A DNA stretch of 64,000 bases from Kumtagia ephedrae (GTDB lineage: Bacteria; Pseudomonadota; Alphaproteobacteria; Rhizobiales; Rhizobiaceae), in the NCBI RefSeq assembly GCF_003012745.1, contig NZ_PXYK01000018.1:62001-126000 (forward strand). Direction: 5' to 3'. Position 1 is the stretch's first letter; the number at the start of each line of letters is the position of its first letter. Below the pieces are notes generated by a model. It was given only the letters and a program-made list of their open reading frames with translations, ran no database searches and had not been told where the DNA came from. Shown here piece by piece: positions 44,818 to 56,701 of the stretch. Both the position numbers and the translations under genes were made by a program.

Positions 44818-45978
44818 ATGAAGGCCGGCCTGACAACATCGGTGGTCCTGCATGCGGCCGTGCTCGGCTTCGGCCTGCTGTCGCTGTCGGCGCCGGCGCC
44901 GCTCCAGGTCGCCGATGTCGAGGCGCTGCCGGTCGACATCGTGCCGATCGAGGAGATGACGCAGATCCAGCAGGGCGACAAGAAGGCGCCGATGGCCGAG
45001 ACGCCGGCACCGATGCCGACCAAGCGGCCGGACATCGTCGCCGACGCCCAGAAGGTGGGCGAGAACGACATCGACACCGACAACCCGCCGACACCGGCGG
45101 ATAAGCCCAGACCGGTGAAGACGGCGGAGGCGACGGCGCCCGCGCCGAAGCCGGTCGAGAAGCCGAAGACCGAGGACACGCCGAAGCCGCCGGAGGAGCC
45201 GAAGCCGGTGCCGGCGACCGAGGTGGCGCCGGTGCCCGCGCCCAGGCAGGAGGTGAAGCCGGAGCCGGTGAAGGAACCTGAGCCGAAGCCGGAACCGGTG
45301 AGGCAGCCCGAGCCCAAGCCGGCCGAGAAGCCGCAGGAGACGGCGGCGGCCGAGCCGGTGAAACCCGACGCCGTGGCCGAGGCGATCGCCGAGGAACAGG
45401 AGAAGCCGGCCGAGCAGGTGGCGCAGCTGCCCGACAGCGCGCCGCGGCCGGAGGCGCGGCCGCGCCCGGCGCCGGCCGAAACCGCCAAGGCGCCCGAGCG
45501 CAAGACCTCCGAGAAGCCGGTGCGGGAAGCCTCCTCGCGGCCGCAGTCGGAGGACACCGGTTCGATCGAGAATCAGGTCGAGGCCCTGCTCAACAAGGAA
45601 AAGTCGAAGGGCGGCGGGGCCAAGCGCTCCAACCAGCAGGCCGCACTCGGCGGCGAGCGGACCACGGGCGGCTCGAAACTGTCGCAGAGCGAGATGGACG
45701 CGCTGCGCGGCCAGGTGCAGCGCTGCTGGAACATTCCGGCCGGCGCGATGGACGGTGGCAATCTGCGCGTCTCGGTGAAATTCAAGCTCGACCCGTCCGG
45801 CGCGCTCGAAGGCAGCCCGGAGATTATTTCGGGCGGCGGCTCCAGCGGCGTCGAGAGGGCTGCCGCCGAAGCCGCGCGGCGGGCCGTGGCGCGCTGCTCG
45901 CCCTACACGCTGCCCGCCGAGAAATACGAGGCCTGGGCGGACGTCATCGTCAATTTCGATCCCAGCGAGATGTTCTGA
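44818..45978 (+). CDS. tolA: TolA, periplasm-spanning protein
   Basis: 386 residues: one N-terminal membrane helix (about 2-22), a long Pro/Glu/Lys/Ala-rich middle (about 40-240, e.g. repeated EPKPEPV and APAP units) and a C-terminal TolA/TonB-like domain (about 285-386) with LRGQVQRCWNIPAG, VRVSVKFKLDP-like strand (LRVSVKFKLDPSG) and RCSPYTLP. Links inner membrane TolQR to TolB/Pal. The repetitive middle is expected to vary between strains. Confidence 0.93.
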   Translation: MKAGLTTSVVLHAAVLGFGLLSLSAPAPLQVADVEALPVDIVPIEEMTQIQQGDKKAPMAETPAPMPTKRPDIVADAQKVGENDIDTDNPPTPADKPRPVKTAEATAPAPKPVEKPKTEDTPKPPEEPKPVPATEVAPVPAPRQEVKPEPVKEPEPKPEPVRQPEPKPAEKPQETAAAEPVKPDAVAEAIAEEQEKPAEQVAQLPDSAPRPEARPRPAPAETAKAPERKTSEKPVREASSRPQSEDTGSIENQVEALLNKEKSKGGGAKRSNQQAALGGERTTGGSKLSQSEMDALRGQVQRCWNIPAGAMDGGNLRVSVKFKLDPSGALEGSPEIISGGGSSGVERAAAEAARRAVARCSPYTLPAEKYEAWADVIVNFDPSEMF

Positions 45979-46011
45979 GCGTCTCCGGATCTTTGAACGA
46001 GGTTGAACCGA

Positions 46012-47328
46012 ATGAAGAAATTCCTGGCATCCCTTCTCACGGTCGTGACCGTCGCGGTTGGCTTTGCCGCGATGGCGACGCTGCCGGCACGGGCGCTGGT
46101 GGAGATCGATGTCAACAAGGGCGTCGTCGAGCCGCTGCCGATCGCCATCACCGATTTCATCTCGGGCAACGGCATCGGCGCCGAGATATCATCGATCGTG
46201 GCCGCCGACCTGCAGCGCTCCGGCCTGTTCGCGCCGATCGACAAAGGTGCCTTCATCGAGAAGATCTCCAATCCGGACGCAGCGCCGCGCTTCGACGACT
46301 GGAAGGTCATCAACGCCCAGGCGCTGGTGACGGGGCGCGTCACCGAGGAGGCCGACGGGCGCCTGCGCGCCGAATTCCGGCTGTGGGACACTTTTGCCGG
46401 CCAGCAGCTGGTCGGCGAGCAGTTCTTCTCGTCCAAGACCCATATGCGCCGGGTCGCCCACATCATCGCCGACGCCATCTACGAGCGGCTGACCGGCGAG
46501 AAGGGCTATTTCGACACGCGCGTCGTCTTCATCGACGAGTCCGGCTCCAAGAACGACCGCCGCAAGCGCCTCGCCATCATGGACCAGGACGGCGCCAACG
46601 TGCGCTATCTATCGGATGGACGCGCCATGTCGATGACGCCGCGCTTCTCGCCGACGCGGCAGGAAATCACCTACATGTCCTATGAAAGCGGGCAGCCCAA
46701 GGTCTACCTGCTGCAGATCGAGACGGGCCAGCGCGAGCTGGTCGGCAATTTCCCGGGCATGACCTTCGCGCCGCGCTTCTCGCCGGACGGGCAGAAGGTG
46801 ATCATGAGCCTGCTGCGCGAGGACGGCAATTCCAACATCTACACCATGGACCTGCGCAGCCGCACGACGACGCGGCTGACCAATTCCAACGCCATCGACA
46901 CCTCGCCCTCCTATTCGCCGGACGGCTCCAAGGTGGTGTTTACCTCCGACCGCGGCGGCCAGCCGCAAATCTACGTGATGGGCGCCGACGGCTCGGGCCA
47001 GACGCGCGTCTCCTTCGGCGGCGGCAGCTACTCGACGCCGGTGTGGTCGCCGCGCGGCGACCTCATCGCCTTCACCAAGCAGACCGGCGGCGAGTTCCAG
47101 ATCGGGGTCATGCGCACCGACGGCTCGGGCGAGCGTATCCTGTCCTCCGGCTTCCAGCAGGAAGGCCCGACCTGGGCGCCCAACGGCCGCTACATCATGT
47201 TCTTCAAGGAAGCGGCCGGCTCCGGCGGCCCGCGCCTCTACTCGATCGACCTGACCGGCCGCAACGAGCAGGCGATCCCGACCTCCAACTACGCGTCCGA
47301 CCCCGCCTGGTCGCCGCTGCTCGAATAA
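46012..47328 (+). CDS. tolB: Tol-Pal periplasmic beta-propeller TolB
   Basis: 438 residues with a signal peptide (residues 4-24, cleavage after ARA). N-terminal domain (about 30-165) with [14 protein letters not shown]; then a six-bladed propeller with repeated FSPDG/SPDGSK units ([36 protein letters not shown]). ATG at 46012 after CGAGG. Ends with a strong terminator, so pal may have its own promoter. Confidence 0.96.
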   Translation: MKKFLASLLTVVTVAVGFAAMATLPARALVEIDVNKGVVEPLPIAITDFISGNGIGAEISSIVAADLQRSGLFAPIDKGAFIEKISNPDAAPRFDDWKVINAQALVTGRVTEEADGRLRAEFRLWDTFAGQQLVGEQFFSSKTHMRRVAHIIADAIYERLTGEKGYFDTRVVFIDESGSKNDRRKRLAIMDQDGANVRYLSDGRAMSMTPRFSPTRQEITYMSYESGQPKVYLLQIETGQRELVGNFPGMTFAPRFSPDGQKVIMSLLREDGNSNIYTMDLRSRTTTRLTNSNAIDTSPSYSPDGSKVVFTSDRGGQPQIYVMGADGSGQTRVSFGGGSYSTPVWSPRGDLIAFTKQTGGEFQIGVMRTDGSGERILSSGFQQEGPTWAPNGRYIMFFKEAAGSGGPRLYSIDLTGRNEQAIPTSNYASDPAWSPLLE

Positions 47329-47354
47329 TACGGAAGCTTGCATAAAGTTGAACG

Positions 47355-47389
47355 AAACGCGGCGAAGTTCCATGGCTTCGCCGCGTTTT
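47355..47389 (+). terminator. Intrinsic terminator after tolB
   Basis: AAACGCGGCGAAG pairs perfectly with CTTCGCCGCGTTT (13 bp) around an eight-base loop and ends in TTTT, 27 bases after the tolB stop. Confidence 0.85.
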
Positions 47390-47552
47390 CGTCGCATTTC
47401 CGCCCAGCCTCCACGCGAGGTCAGGCCAGGAGGGCAGGCGGTGGACGGCGTCCTGCTACCAATCGTTAACCATGTCTCTTGAATACCGGTTAACCCAAAC
47501 GTGGTTACTCGATGTTCAACGCAGCCATTCGAATTTTAAGGAGAGGCGGGAT

Positions 47553-48059
47553 ATGCGCCGCATCGCAAAGCTCACCACGAATCCTGTCATGATCGCGCTC
47601 GTCGCCGGCCTGGCGCTGGCCGGCTGCGCCAACAAGAAGACGCCGAACAGCGCGGCCGACCTCGGCCTCGGCGGCGCCGGCGCCGCGACCCCGGGCTCGG
47701 CGCAGGACTTCACCGTCAATGTCGGCGACCGCATCTTCTTCGATACCGATTCCTCGGCCATCCGCGCCGACGCCCAGCAGACGCTGACCCGCCAGGCGCA
47801 GTGGCTCAACCGCTACCGCAACTACGGCATCGTCGTGGAAGGCCACGCCGACGAGCGCGGCACGCGCGAATACAACCTGGCGCTGGGCGCCCGCCGCGCC
47901 GCAGCGACCCGCGACTACCTGATTTCGCAGGGCGTCGCCGGAGGCCGCCTGAAGACGATCTCCTACGGCAAGGAGCGGCCGGTCGCGGTCTGCGACGACA
48001 TCTCCTGCTGGTCGCAGAACCGCCGCGCCGTCACCACGTTGAACGGCGCCGGCAGCTGA
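47553..48059 (+). CDS. pal: Peptidoglycan-associated lipoprotein Pal
   Basis: 168 residues. Lipobox LALAG-C with acylated Cys25, a Gly/Ala-rich spacer, then an OmpA domain (about 58-165): RIFFDTDSSAIRADAQ, VVEGHADERGTREYNLALGARRA in part, GKERPVAVC and NRRAV. Outer membrane anchor of the Tol-Pal system. AAGGAGAGG precedes the ATG at 47553; the upstream ATG at 47472 would destroy the signal sequence. A 214-base gap follows tolB. Confidence 0.96.
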   Translation: MRRIAKLTTNPVMIALVAGLALAGCANKKTPNSAADLGLGGAGAATPGSAQDFTVNVGDRIFFDTDSSAIRADAQQTLTRQAQWLNRYRNYGIVVEGHADERGTREYNLALGARRAAATRDYLISQGVAGGRLKTISYGKERPVAVCDDISCWSQNRRAVTTLNGAGS

Positions 48060-48089
48060 GCCGCGGCCCACGCGCTCATCGATCTCGAG

Positions 48090-48112
48090 CGGCGGCCTTC
48101 GGGCCGCCGTTT
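48090..48112 (+). terminator. Intrinsic terminator after pal
   Basis: CGGCGGCC-TTCG-GGCCGCCG, an eight-bp stem with a stable UUCG tetraloop and a short T-run, starts 31 bases after the pal stop. Confidence 0.75.
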
Positions 48113-48144
48113 GTACTTGGAAAACACTGTGGTATGAAAGCCAC

Positions 48145-48495
48145 ATGGGCGACGAGCCGGACAGCCTCATTCTTCGACTGCTGCGCGACATGCGCGCCGA
48201 GATGGCGACCAAAAGCGACATCGCCGATCTCCGCTCGGAGATGGAGATGCTCCGGGCGGCCTTGCGCTCGGAAGTGTATTCCCTGCGGACCGACGTCGCC
48301 TCTGATATCGCCGTGCTGCAGGCGGAGGACAAGAAAACCCGTAAGGAACTGGGCGAGCAGATCTCCGGCCTGCGCCATGCGGTGACGGCCTATCACAGCT
48401 CGGTCATCGGCCATGGCGTCCTGATCAGCGAGCTGGAGGCGCGCGTGCGCCGCGTCGAGCTTCACCTCGACCTGCCGTCGACCGAGACGAACTGA
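48145..48495 (+). CDS. Hypothetical coiled-coil protein
   Basis: 116 residues, charged, helical with heptad-like Leu/Met/Ile spacing through about 5-110 (MRAEMATKSDIADLRSEMEML in part, RHAVTAYHSSVIGHGVLISELEARVRRVE in part). No signal peptide or membrane helix. Resembles short rhizobial proteins with an MRAEM/DIADL pattern, of unknown role. It has its own upstream region after the pal terminator and interrupts the usual pal-cpoB order. Start supported only by frame and composition. Confidence 0.65.
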   Translation: MGDEPDSLILRLLRDMRAEMATKSDIADLRSEMEMLRAALRSEVYSLRTDVASDIAVLQAEDKKTRKELGEQISGLRHAVTAYHSSVIGHGVLISELEARVRRVELHLDLPSTETN

Positions 48496-48688
48496 GCGGT
48501 TCTGGCCATGGGCGGCTGCCTGGTTCATCCGTCACTGAGGCCATTCGTTGGTCCAGTAAAGCCAAACAAAATTTGGCCGAAGTCTGCCGGCCTGATATGG
48601 AGCCGAGAAGCGCCCCGGCGTGGAGCGTCAGGTTTGCTCTTCCCGCCGCAGGCGTGACGCCGCAGTTCCACCTTTCCGCGAGACGCCC

Positions 48689-49708
48689 ATGTATTTTCGA
48701 ACGATCCTCAGCGGCACGCTTGCCGCGATGCTGCTTTCAGCAGCCGCCGCTTCGGCGCGCGACGCCGCTCCGGCGATGGCAGATCACGGCATCGCCGTGC
48801 AGCGCCCGGCCGCCGGTCTTCCCGGCGTCTTCGGCCAGCCGCGGCAGCAGGAGAGCTTTCAGCTCGCGCAGGCATCCGATCCCCGGGTGGTGGCGCTGGA
48901 AGAGCAGATCCGCGCCCTAAACGGCACCGTCGAGGAGCTCAATTTCCAGATCCTCCAGCTGCAGGAGCAACTGCGCAAGATGCAGGAGGACAACGAGTTC
49001 CGCTTCCAGGAACTGGAGAAGCGCTCCGACGCGCGCTCCGGCAAGTCTAACCGCACCACCGCCGCCGCCCCGCCGGCGGCGAACGGCGGCAGCGGGCAAC
49101 CGTCCAGCGTCGAGGACGTCATCGCCGGCGAGGCACCCGGCACCACCAATCCCAATGCCGGTGCGCCGGACGGAACGCTGGGCACGATTACCGTCGACAA
49201 GGACGGCAACGTCAAGGTGCTCGGGGACAGCGGTCCCCCCGGCGGAACGGCGCCGGCCGCCGGTTCCGGCGCGACCCCGGCGCCGGGCGGCAACGGCTCG
49301 ATCGTCGCGGCTCTGCCGCCGACGGACGATCCGGAAGAACTCTACCGCAACTCCTACCAGTTCATCCTGTCCGGCGATTATGCGACGGCCGAAACCGGTT
49401 TCCGCGATCACATCGAGCGTTTCCCGCAGAACGAGCGCGCCTCCGACGCGCATTTCTGGCTCGGCGAGGCGCTGCTCGGCCAGAAGAAGTATCGCGATGC
49501 GGCCGAGACGTTCCTGGCCGCCAGCAAGCAGTATCCCAAGTCCAAGAAGGGGCCCGACATGCTGCTCAAGCTCGGCGTCTCGCTCGTCGGGCTGAAGCAG
49601 CGCGACGTCGCCTGCGCCACCTTCGGCGAGGTCGGCAAGCGCTATCCGAACGCCTCGGCCGCGCTCAAGGAGCGCGTCAAGCAGGAACAGGCGCAGGCGG
49701 CGTGCTGA
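48689..49708 (+). CDS. cpoB: Tol-Pal associated coordinator CpoB (YbgF)
   Basis: 339 residues: signal peptide (residues 5-25, cleavage after ASA), an N-terminal trimerising coiled coil (about 70-115, VVALEEQIRALNGTVEELNFQILQLQEQLRKM in part), a low-complexity Gly/Ala/Pro linker (about 130-215), and a C-terminal TPR domain (about 220-335) with YRNSYQFILSGDYATAETGFRDHI in part and AHFWLGEALLGQKKY. Coordinates peptidoglycan synthesis with outer membrane constriction. Its stop overlaps the tilS GTG start. Confidence 0.92.
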   Translation: MYFRTILSGTLAAMLLSAAAASARDAAPAMADHGIAVQRPAAGLPGVFGQPRQQESFQLAQASDPRVVALEEQIRALNGTVEELNFQILQLQEQLRKMQEDNEFRFQELEKRSDARSGKSNRTTAAAPPAANGGSGQPSSVEDVIAGEAPGTTNPNAGAPDGTLGTITVDKDGNVKVLGDSGPPGGTAPAAGSGATPAPGGNGSIVAALPPTDDPEELYRNSYQFILSGDYATAETGFRDHIERFPQNERASDAHFWLGEALLGQKKYRDAAETFLAASKQYPKSKKGPDMLLKLGVSLVGLKQRDVACATFGEVGKRYPNASAALKERVKQEQAQAAC

Positions 49709-51090
49709 GCCCTTCGGGCGACCTTCTTCAAACGCTCTCGACCTGCGGGCTGCAAAGCCGCCCCGCCGTCATCGCCGCGGTGTCCGGAGGCAGCGACTCC
49801 ACCGCCCTGCTTCTCCTTCTCAAACTTTTTCTCGACCACGCAGCGCCGTCCACGCGCCTCCACGCCGTGACCGTCGACCATGGGCTGCGTCCGGAAGCGG
49901 CCGCCGAGGCACAGGCCGTGGCACGGTTCTCAGCCGAGCGTGGCATCGATCACCGGATCATGACCTGGAGCGGACCGAAGCCCGGCACGGGCCTCGCCGC
50001 GGCGGCGCGCGAGGCGCGCTACGACCTGCTGGCGCGCGCCGCCCGGGACGCCGGCACCGACGTGATCCTGACCGCCCACACCGCCGACGACCAGGCCGAG
50101 ACGGTGCTGATGCGCCGCCGGCGCGGCGAAGGGCCCGGCCTCGCCGGCATGGCTCCGGAGACGCTGTTCGACGGTTCCGTCTGGATTCTCCGCCCGCTGC
50201 TCGGCATCCGACGCGAGACGCTGCGCACCTTCCTGCGCGACGAGGCCGTCGGCTGGGTCGATGATCCCAGCAATACCGACCGGCGGTCGGAGCGCGTGCG
50301 CGCGCGGCTGGAGCTGGCCGGCCCGCCGCAAGTCTCCGGCGCTGCCGCGATCGACGGATTGCTGACGCTTGCCCGGCAGGGCGCGACCCGGCGCCGTCAC
50401 CTGGGACGGGACGCCGCGGACCTCATCCGCCGCCATGTTCGCAAGGCTGGCCCAGGCCTGATGCGGATCGATGCCGCCCTGTTCCGACCTGCCATCGACG
50501 ATGCCGCCGTGCATACGCTGCGCGCCCTGCTCGCGGTCGTCGGCGGCACGCCGCACCTGCCGGACGAGGGCAGGGTGCGCGCGCTTTGCCTGCGGCTGGC
50601 CGCGCCGCCCTGTCGCGCCACTTTGTCGCGGGCGCTGGTGGCGGCGCGGCGCGACGGCGTCTGGCTGTGCCGCGAGGAGCGCGGCCTGCCGGAGCCGCAG
50701 CCTGCCCGGGACGGCCTGATCTGGGACGGCCGGTTCCGCATTTCGGCCACCGCCGGGGCCGCTGCGGCGGTCATCGCGCCCGCCAGCGCCGGTGGCAGAC
50801 AGGTTGAGAACGATGACGGTGTGCCGGCAAGTCTGGCGAGGACGGCAAAAGCGGGTTTGCCGATCATTTCATCCGGCGGAAGCCCGGAAATCGGCCATGT
50901 CGAGCAGCGCGGCGTGTCCGGAAGCACGCAGGCAGCGCCGGCGGGTTGGACGGCCACATGCGTCCTCGCCCCCTGGGCGCGCTTCCTGCCGTGCTTCGAC
51001 CTGGACCTCGCGCAGGCTCTCGCCGACGCCGTCGGCGCCCCGCCAGTCCCGGTAGCGCCATCGGCCGGTCACAATGTCACGCCAGCTTAA
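49702..51090 (+). CDS. tilS: tRNA(Ile)-lysidine synthetase
   Basis: 462 residues. PP-loop SGGSDST at 28-34, DHGLRPEA, LTAHTADDQAETVLMR in part near 120 and RPLLGIRRETL, all typical of TilS, which puts lysidine in the anticodon of tRNA-Ile(CAU). Start GTG at 49702 overlaps the cpoB stop. The C-terminal part is weakly conserved and carries a low-complexity stretch (about 350-410). Confidence 0.93.
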   Translation: MLSPSGDLLQTLSTCGLQSRPAVIAAVSGGSDSTALLLLLKLFLDHAAPSTRLHAVTVDHGLRPEAAAEAQAVARFSAERGIDHRIMTWSGPKPGTGLAAAAREARYDLLARAARDAGTDVILTAHTADDQAETVLMRRRRGEGPGLAGMAPETLFDGSVWILRPLLGIRRETLRTFLRDEAVGWVDDPSNTDRRSERVRARLELAGPPQVSGAAAIDGLLTLARQGATRRRHLGRDAADLIRRHVRKAGPGLMRIDAALFRPAIDDAAVHTLRALLAVVGGTPHLPDEGRVRALCLRLAAPPCRATLSRALVAARRDGVWLCREERGLPEPQPARDGLIWDGRFRISATAGAAAAVIAPASAGGRQVENDDGVPASLARTAKAGLPIISSGGSPEIGHVEQRGVSGSTQAAPAGWTATCVLAPWARFLPCFDLDLAQALADAVGAPPVPVAPSAGHNVTPA

Positions 51091-51198
51091 CCGCGTGCGG
51101 GGGTTTCGCTTGGCAACATCGACCGCCCTCCCTATGTTACGGGCAATACGCTCTTACTCTGGACGCATGCCCATGACCGGGCATGGACGGGACACTTG

Positions 51199-53139
<1,941 letters not shown>

Positions 53140-53154
53140 GGATTTTTCCGCGCG

Positions 53155-53192
53155 AAGAATTCGCCGCGCCGCCAGCGCGGCGAATTCTTTTT
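53155..53192 (+). terminator. Intrinsic terminator after ftsH
   Basis: AAGAATTCGCCGCGC and its exact complement (15 bp) with loop CGCCA, followed by a T-run, starts 15 bases after the ftsH stop. Confidence 0.88.
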
Positions 53193-53702
53193 GACGCGGC
53201 AGCTTGCCCAAGGAAACATGCTTTTGACAGGTACAGCGGCAGCATCTGTCCGGGACGGAGAAAGTCTCCGCCATGTTGTTCTGCCCTCCAGATAAAGTTA
53301 CTATGGCGTTGCGCCTGAATTTGCCGTAATTTTGCCACGGCTCTGCCGCATTCTGCGTGAAAGAATGATCGCGAGGAGTAAGGGGGAGCGATACAATTCC
53401 GGGTGGTTTCGAGTGTCCGGCCGATTGCAGGCTTTGACCTCGGAACCTCGTGTCATCAAAGATAAACAAAAGCAGTTTTACGTTTCGTCCATGACGCGGT
53501 CATGAGAACGGAGCGGACTTCAAATTGGGGCAAGACGGGTATAAGCCGTCGCATTCAGCCGCGAATGGCCGAAGGAAGTCGAGCATCGGGCAACCGGCAA
53601 TGACTTCTAAGGGATTCGTAACGTATACTCATATTTTGTGATGCGGCCGAGACGCTCGATTTGTGGCAAGGCTGTGTCGCCTGATTTGTTGGGGACTACC
53701 TG
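53193..53702. other. AT-richer intergenic region before glmM
   Basis: 510 bases with lower GC than the surroundings. It holds a small hairpin (CGGAGA-AAG-TCTCCG near 53256-53270), a CTTTGA...TCAAAG pair near 53433-53460, and a promoter-like GTAACGTATACTCATATTTT near 53619. No frame over 60 codons has a convincing start. A small RNA or a long glmM leader is possible. Confidence 0.4.
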
Positions 53703-55055
<1,353 letters not shown>

Positions 55056-55206
55056 CGGCCATGTGCCGGCGCGCCCGCAGCGTGCCGTCTCTGTCCTGAA
55101 CCACTCACTTGCGGGGCCGGCGCGATGAACGCGCGCCGGCCCCGCAGCCGTTTCCGCGAACGAGATGCCGCGTCGAATCGAACCGAATCGTGGTTAAGGA
55201 ACAGGG

Positions 55207-55221
55207 TTAAGCGCGCCTTAA
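55207..55221. promoter_or_regulatory. CtrA box before the first porin-like gene
   Basis: TTAA-GCGCGCC-TTAAC, an exact CtrA full site, 80 bases before the ATG at 55302. The N7 spacer is itself palindromic, so the whole 19-bp GGTTAAGCGCGCCTTAACC region is symmetric except for one base. Confidence 0.6.
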
Positions 55222-55301
55222 CCTTTGCCCTTCATTATCCACGATGAGTTCAACCTTGCTCGGGCGCACGCTCGATCCCGAGGGAATCTGGGGTATCGGA
55301 A

Positions 55302-56135
55302 ATGGTGAGACTTGGAATGTCAGGCCTCGCGGCCATCCTGGCAAGCAGCGTCGCTGTACCCGCCCTGGCGGCGGACTATATCGAGCCGCCGGTGATCGAG
55401 GCGCCTCCGGTGGTCGAGGAGGTCTACGCGGCGCCGGACGTAGGCGGCTGGTACATCCGCGGCGACATCGACTATCACTGGACCAATTTCCGCAACGGCG
55501 ACTACATCCTCTACGGCGCGCCGGGCCAGCGCGGCAAGTTCGACGACGGCGACCTCAAGGGCGCGATGTCGCTCGGCGCCGGCATCGGCTACCAGGTCAA
55601 CGACTATTTCCGCGTCGACCTGACGGGCGACTACTTCTTCGACGCCGATTTCGAAGGCAGCACCTCCGGCTTCTGCGGGGGCGTGCCCTGCACCTCGACA
55701 GACCGTTCGTCGATGTCGGCGTTCCTGCTTCTGGCCAACGCCTATGTCGATCTCGGCACCTATCACGGCTTCACGCCTTATGTCGGCGCCGGCATCGGCG
55801 GCGCCCACATCAAGTGGGACAAGCTCGTCAACGACGACGACAACGGCCGCACCGAGCATGACGGCGGCAGCGAATGGCGCTTCGCCTACGCGGCGATGGC
55901 CGGCGTGTCCTACTGCCTGACCAACAGGACCAAGCTCGACTTCGGCTATCGCTACTCGCGCATCGAGGGCGGCGACATGTTCGGCTACGCCAACAATGCC
56001 GGCCCCGGCTTCGACGACGGTTTCGACGTGCACGAGGTGCGCGGCGGCCTGCGCTACCAGTTCACCGGCAGCAACGGCTGCGAGCCTGCTCCGCAGCCGA
56101 TCGCCTACGAGCCGCCGCCGGTCTACAAGCAGTAG
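55302..56135 (+). CDS. Omp25/31-like outer membrane beta-barrel protein (first)
   Basis: 277 residues: signal peptide (about 5-23, cleavage after ALA), a Pro/Glu-rich N-terminal linker (YIEPPVIEAPPVVEEVY), then an eight-strand barrel with GWYIRGDIDYHWTNF near 50, FRVDLTGDYFFDADFEG, GFTPYVGAGIGGAHI near 165 and the terminal VRGGLRYQFTG, then an unusual Pro-rich tail (PQPIAYEPPPVYKQ). Porin-like surface protein of the rhizobial Omp25/31 group. Likely CtrA-regulated. Confidence 0.88.
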   Translation: MVRLGMSGLAAILASSVAVPALAADYIEPPVIEAPPVVEEVYAAPDVGGWYIRGDIDYHWTNFRNGDYILYGAPGQRGKFDDGDLKGAMSLGAGIGYQVNDYFRVDLTGDYFFDADFEGSTSGFCGGVPCTSTDRSSMSAFLLLANAYVDLGTYHGFTPYVGAGIGGAHIKWDKLVNDDDNGRTEHDGGSEWRFAYAAMAGVSYCLTNRTKLDFGYRYSRIEGGDMFGYANNAGPGFDDGFDVHEVRGGLRYQFTGSNGCEPAPQPIAYEPPPVYKQ

Positions 56136-56159
56136 TCCCGATCGTCCCGCATGCATCGA

Positions 56160-56191
56160 CCGCCCGGCGAAAGCCGGGCGGTTCCGCTTTT
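56160..56191 (+). terminator. Terminator after the first porin-like gene
   Basis: CCGCCCGGC-GAAA-GCCGGGCGG, nine-bp stem with a GNRA tetraloop, 24 bases after the stop, followed by a modest T-run. Confidence 0.75.
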
Positions 56192-56312
56192 GTAGGCCCC
56201 CGAGCGAGCTCTGAATCTATCGCGCACTCGGCGTCTCCGCCCACGCACCGGCTGGCGTTCGCTCTCCGACGGTCCCGACGCAACCGATTCCTCGCCGGCC
56301 TTGTTTCTTCGA

Positions 56313-56494
56313 CTCCGAGGCCTGGATTCCCGACACTCTCCGCTCGCTCACGAGGTCGAGAATGACGACAGTCATGGGCCGCTTCGGCTGATCACCGGCG
56401 GTGGCGATTGTCGGAGGCCTCAGTCAATGTCGTCATTCCCGGCCTCGTGAGCGAGCGAAGCGAGCGGAGAGTGTCGGGAATCCAGGCCTCGGAG
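56313..56494. repeat. Long inverted repeat between the porin-like genes
   Basis: Left arm CTCCGAGGCCTGGATTCCCG... (56313-56355) and right arm (56443-56494) are near-exact reverse complements; the right arm has a nine-base CTTCGCTCG insertion. Weaker pairing (AATGACGACA/TGTCGTCATT) extends the arms toward the centre. The core contains GCTCGCT iterations. It is a palindromic dispersed repeat of the kind common between rhizobial genes; no transposase is present. The rest of 56192-56615 shows no gene. Confidence 0.75.
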
Positions 56495-56615
56495 ATGGCG
56501 AAGCCAAAGCCGACGAAGAAGTTCCACGATGGTACGCCGGGCCGAATCCGGGGATTGGGAATCCGGCAGTCCCGTGCGAACACCAATCCGCGGCCTGGAT
56601 GACGTTTCGTTAGGG

Positions 56616-56630
56616 TTAACCGGCACTTAA
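56616..56630. promoter_or_regulatory. CtrA box before the second porin-like gene
   Basis: TTAA-CCGGCAC-TTAACC, an exact CtrA full site, 71 bases before the ATG at 56702; a further GGTTAAC lies a few bases downstream. Confidence 0.6.
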
Positions 56631-56701
56631 CCGTTATGGTTAACAATGGTCCCGGTAGCGATCGACAGTTATGCGCCGTCATCGCCAGGGGAGCTATCAG
56701 T

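Noticed and set aside
53366-53510. Short frame (about 47 codons) in the ftsH-glmM gap
   Set aside because: Short, not behind a clear ribosome site, no family, and lies in AT-richer DNA where short frames are expected by chance.
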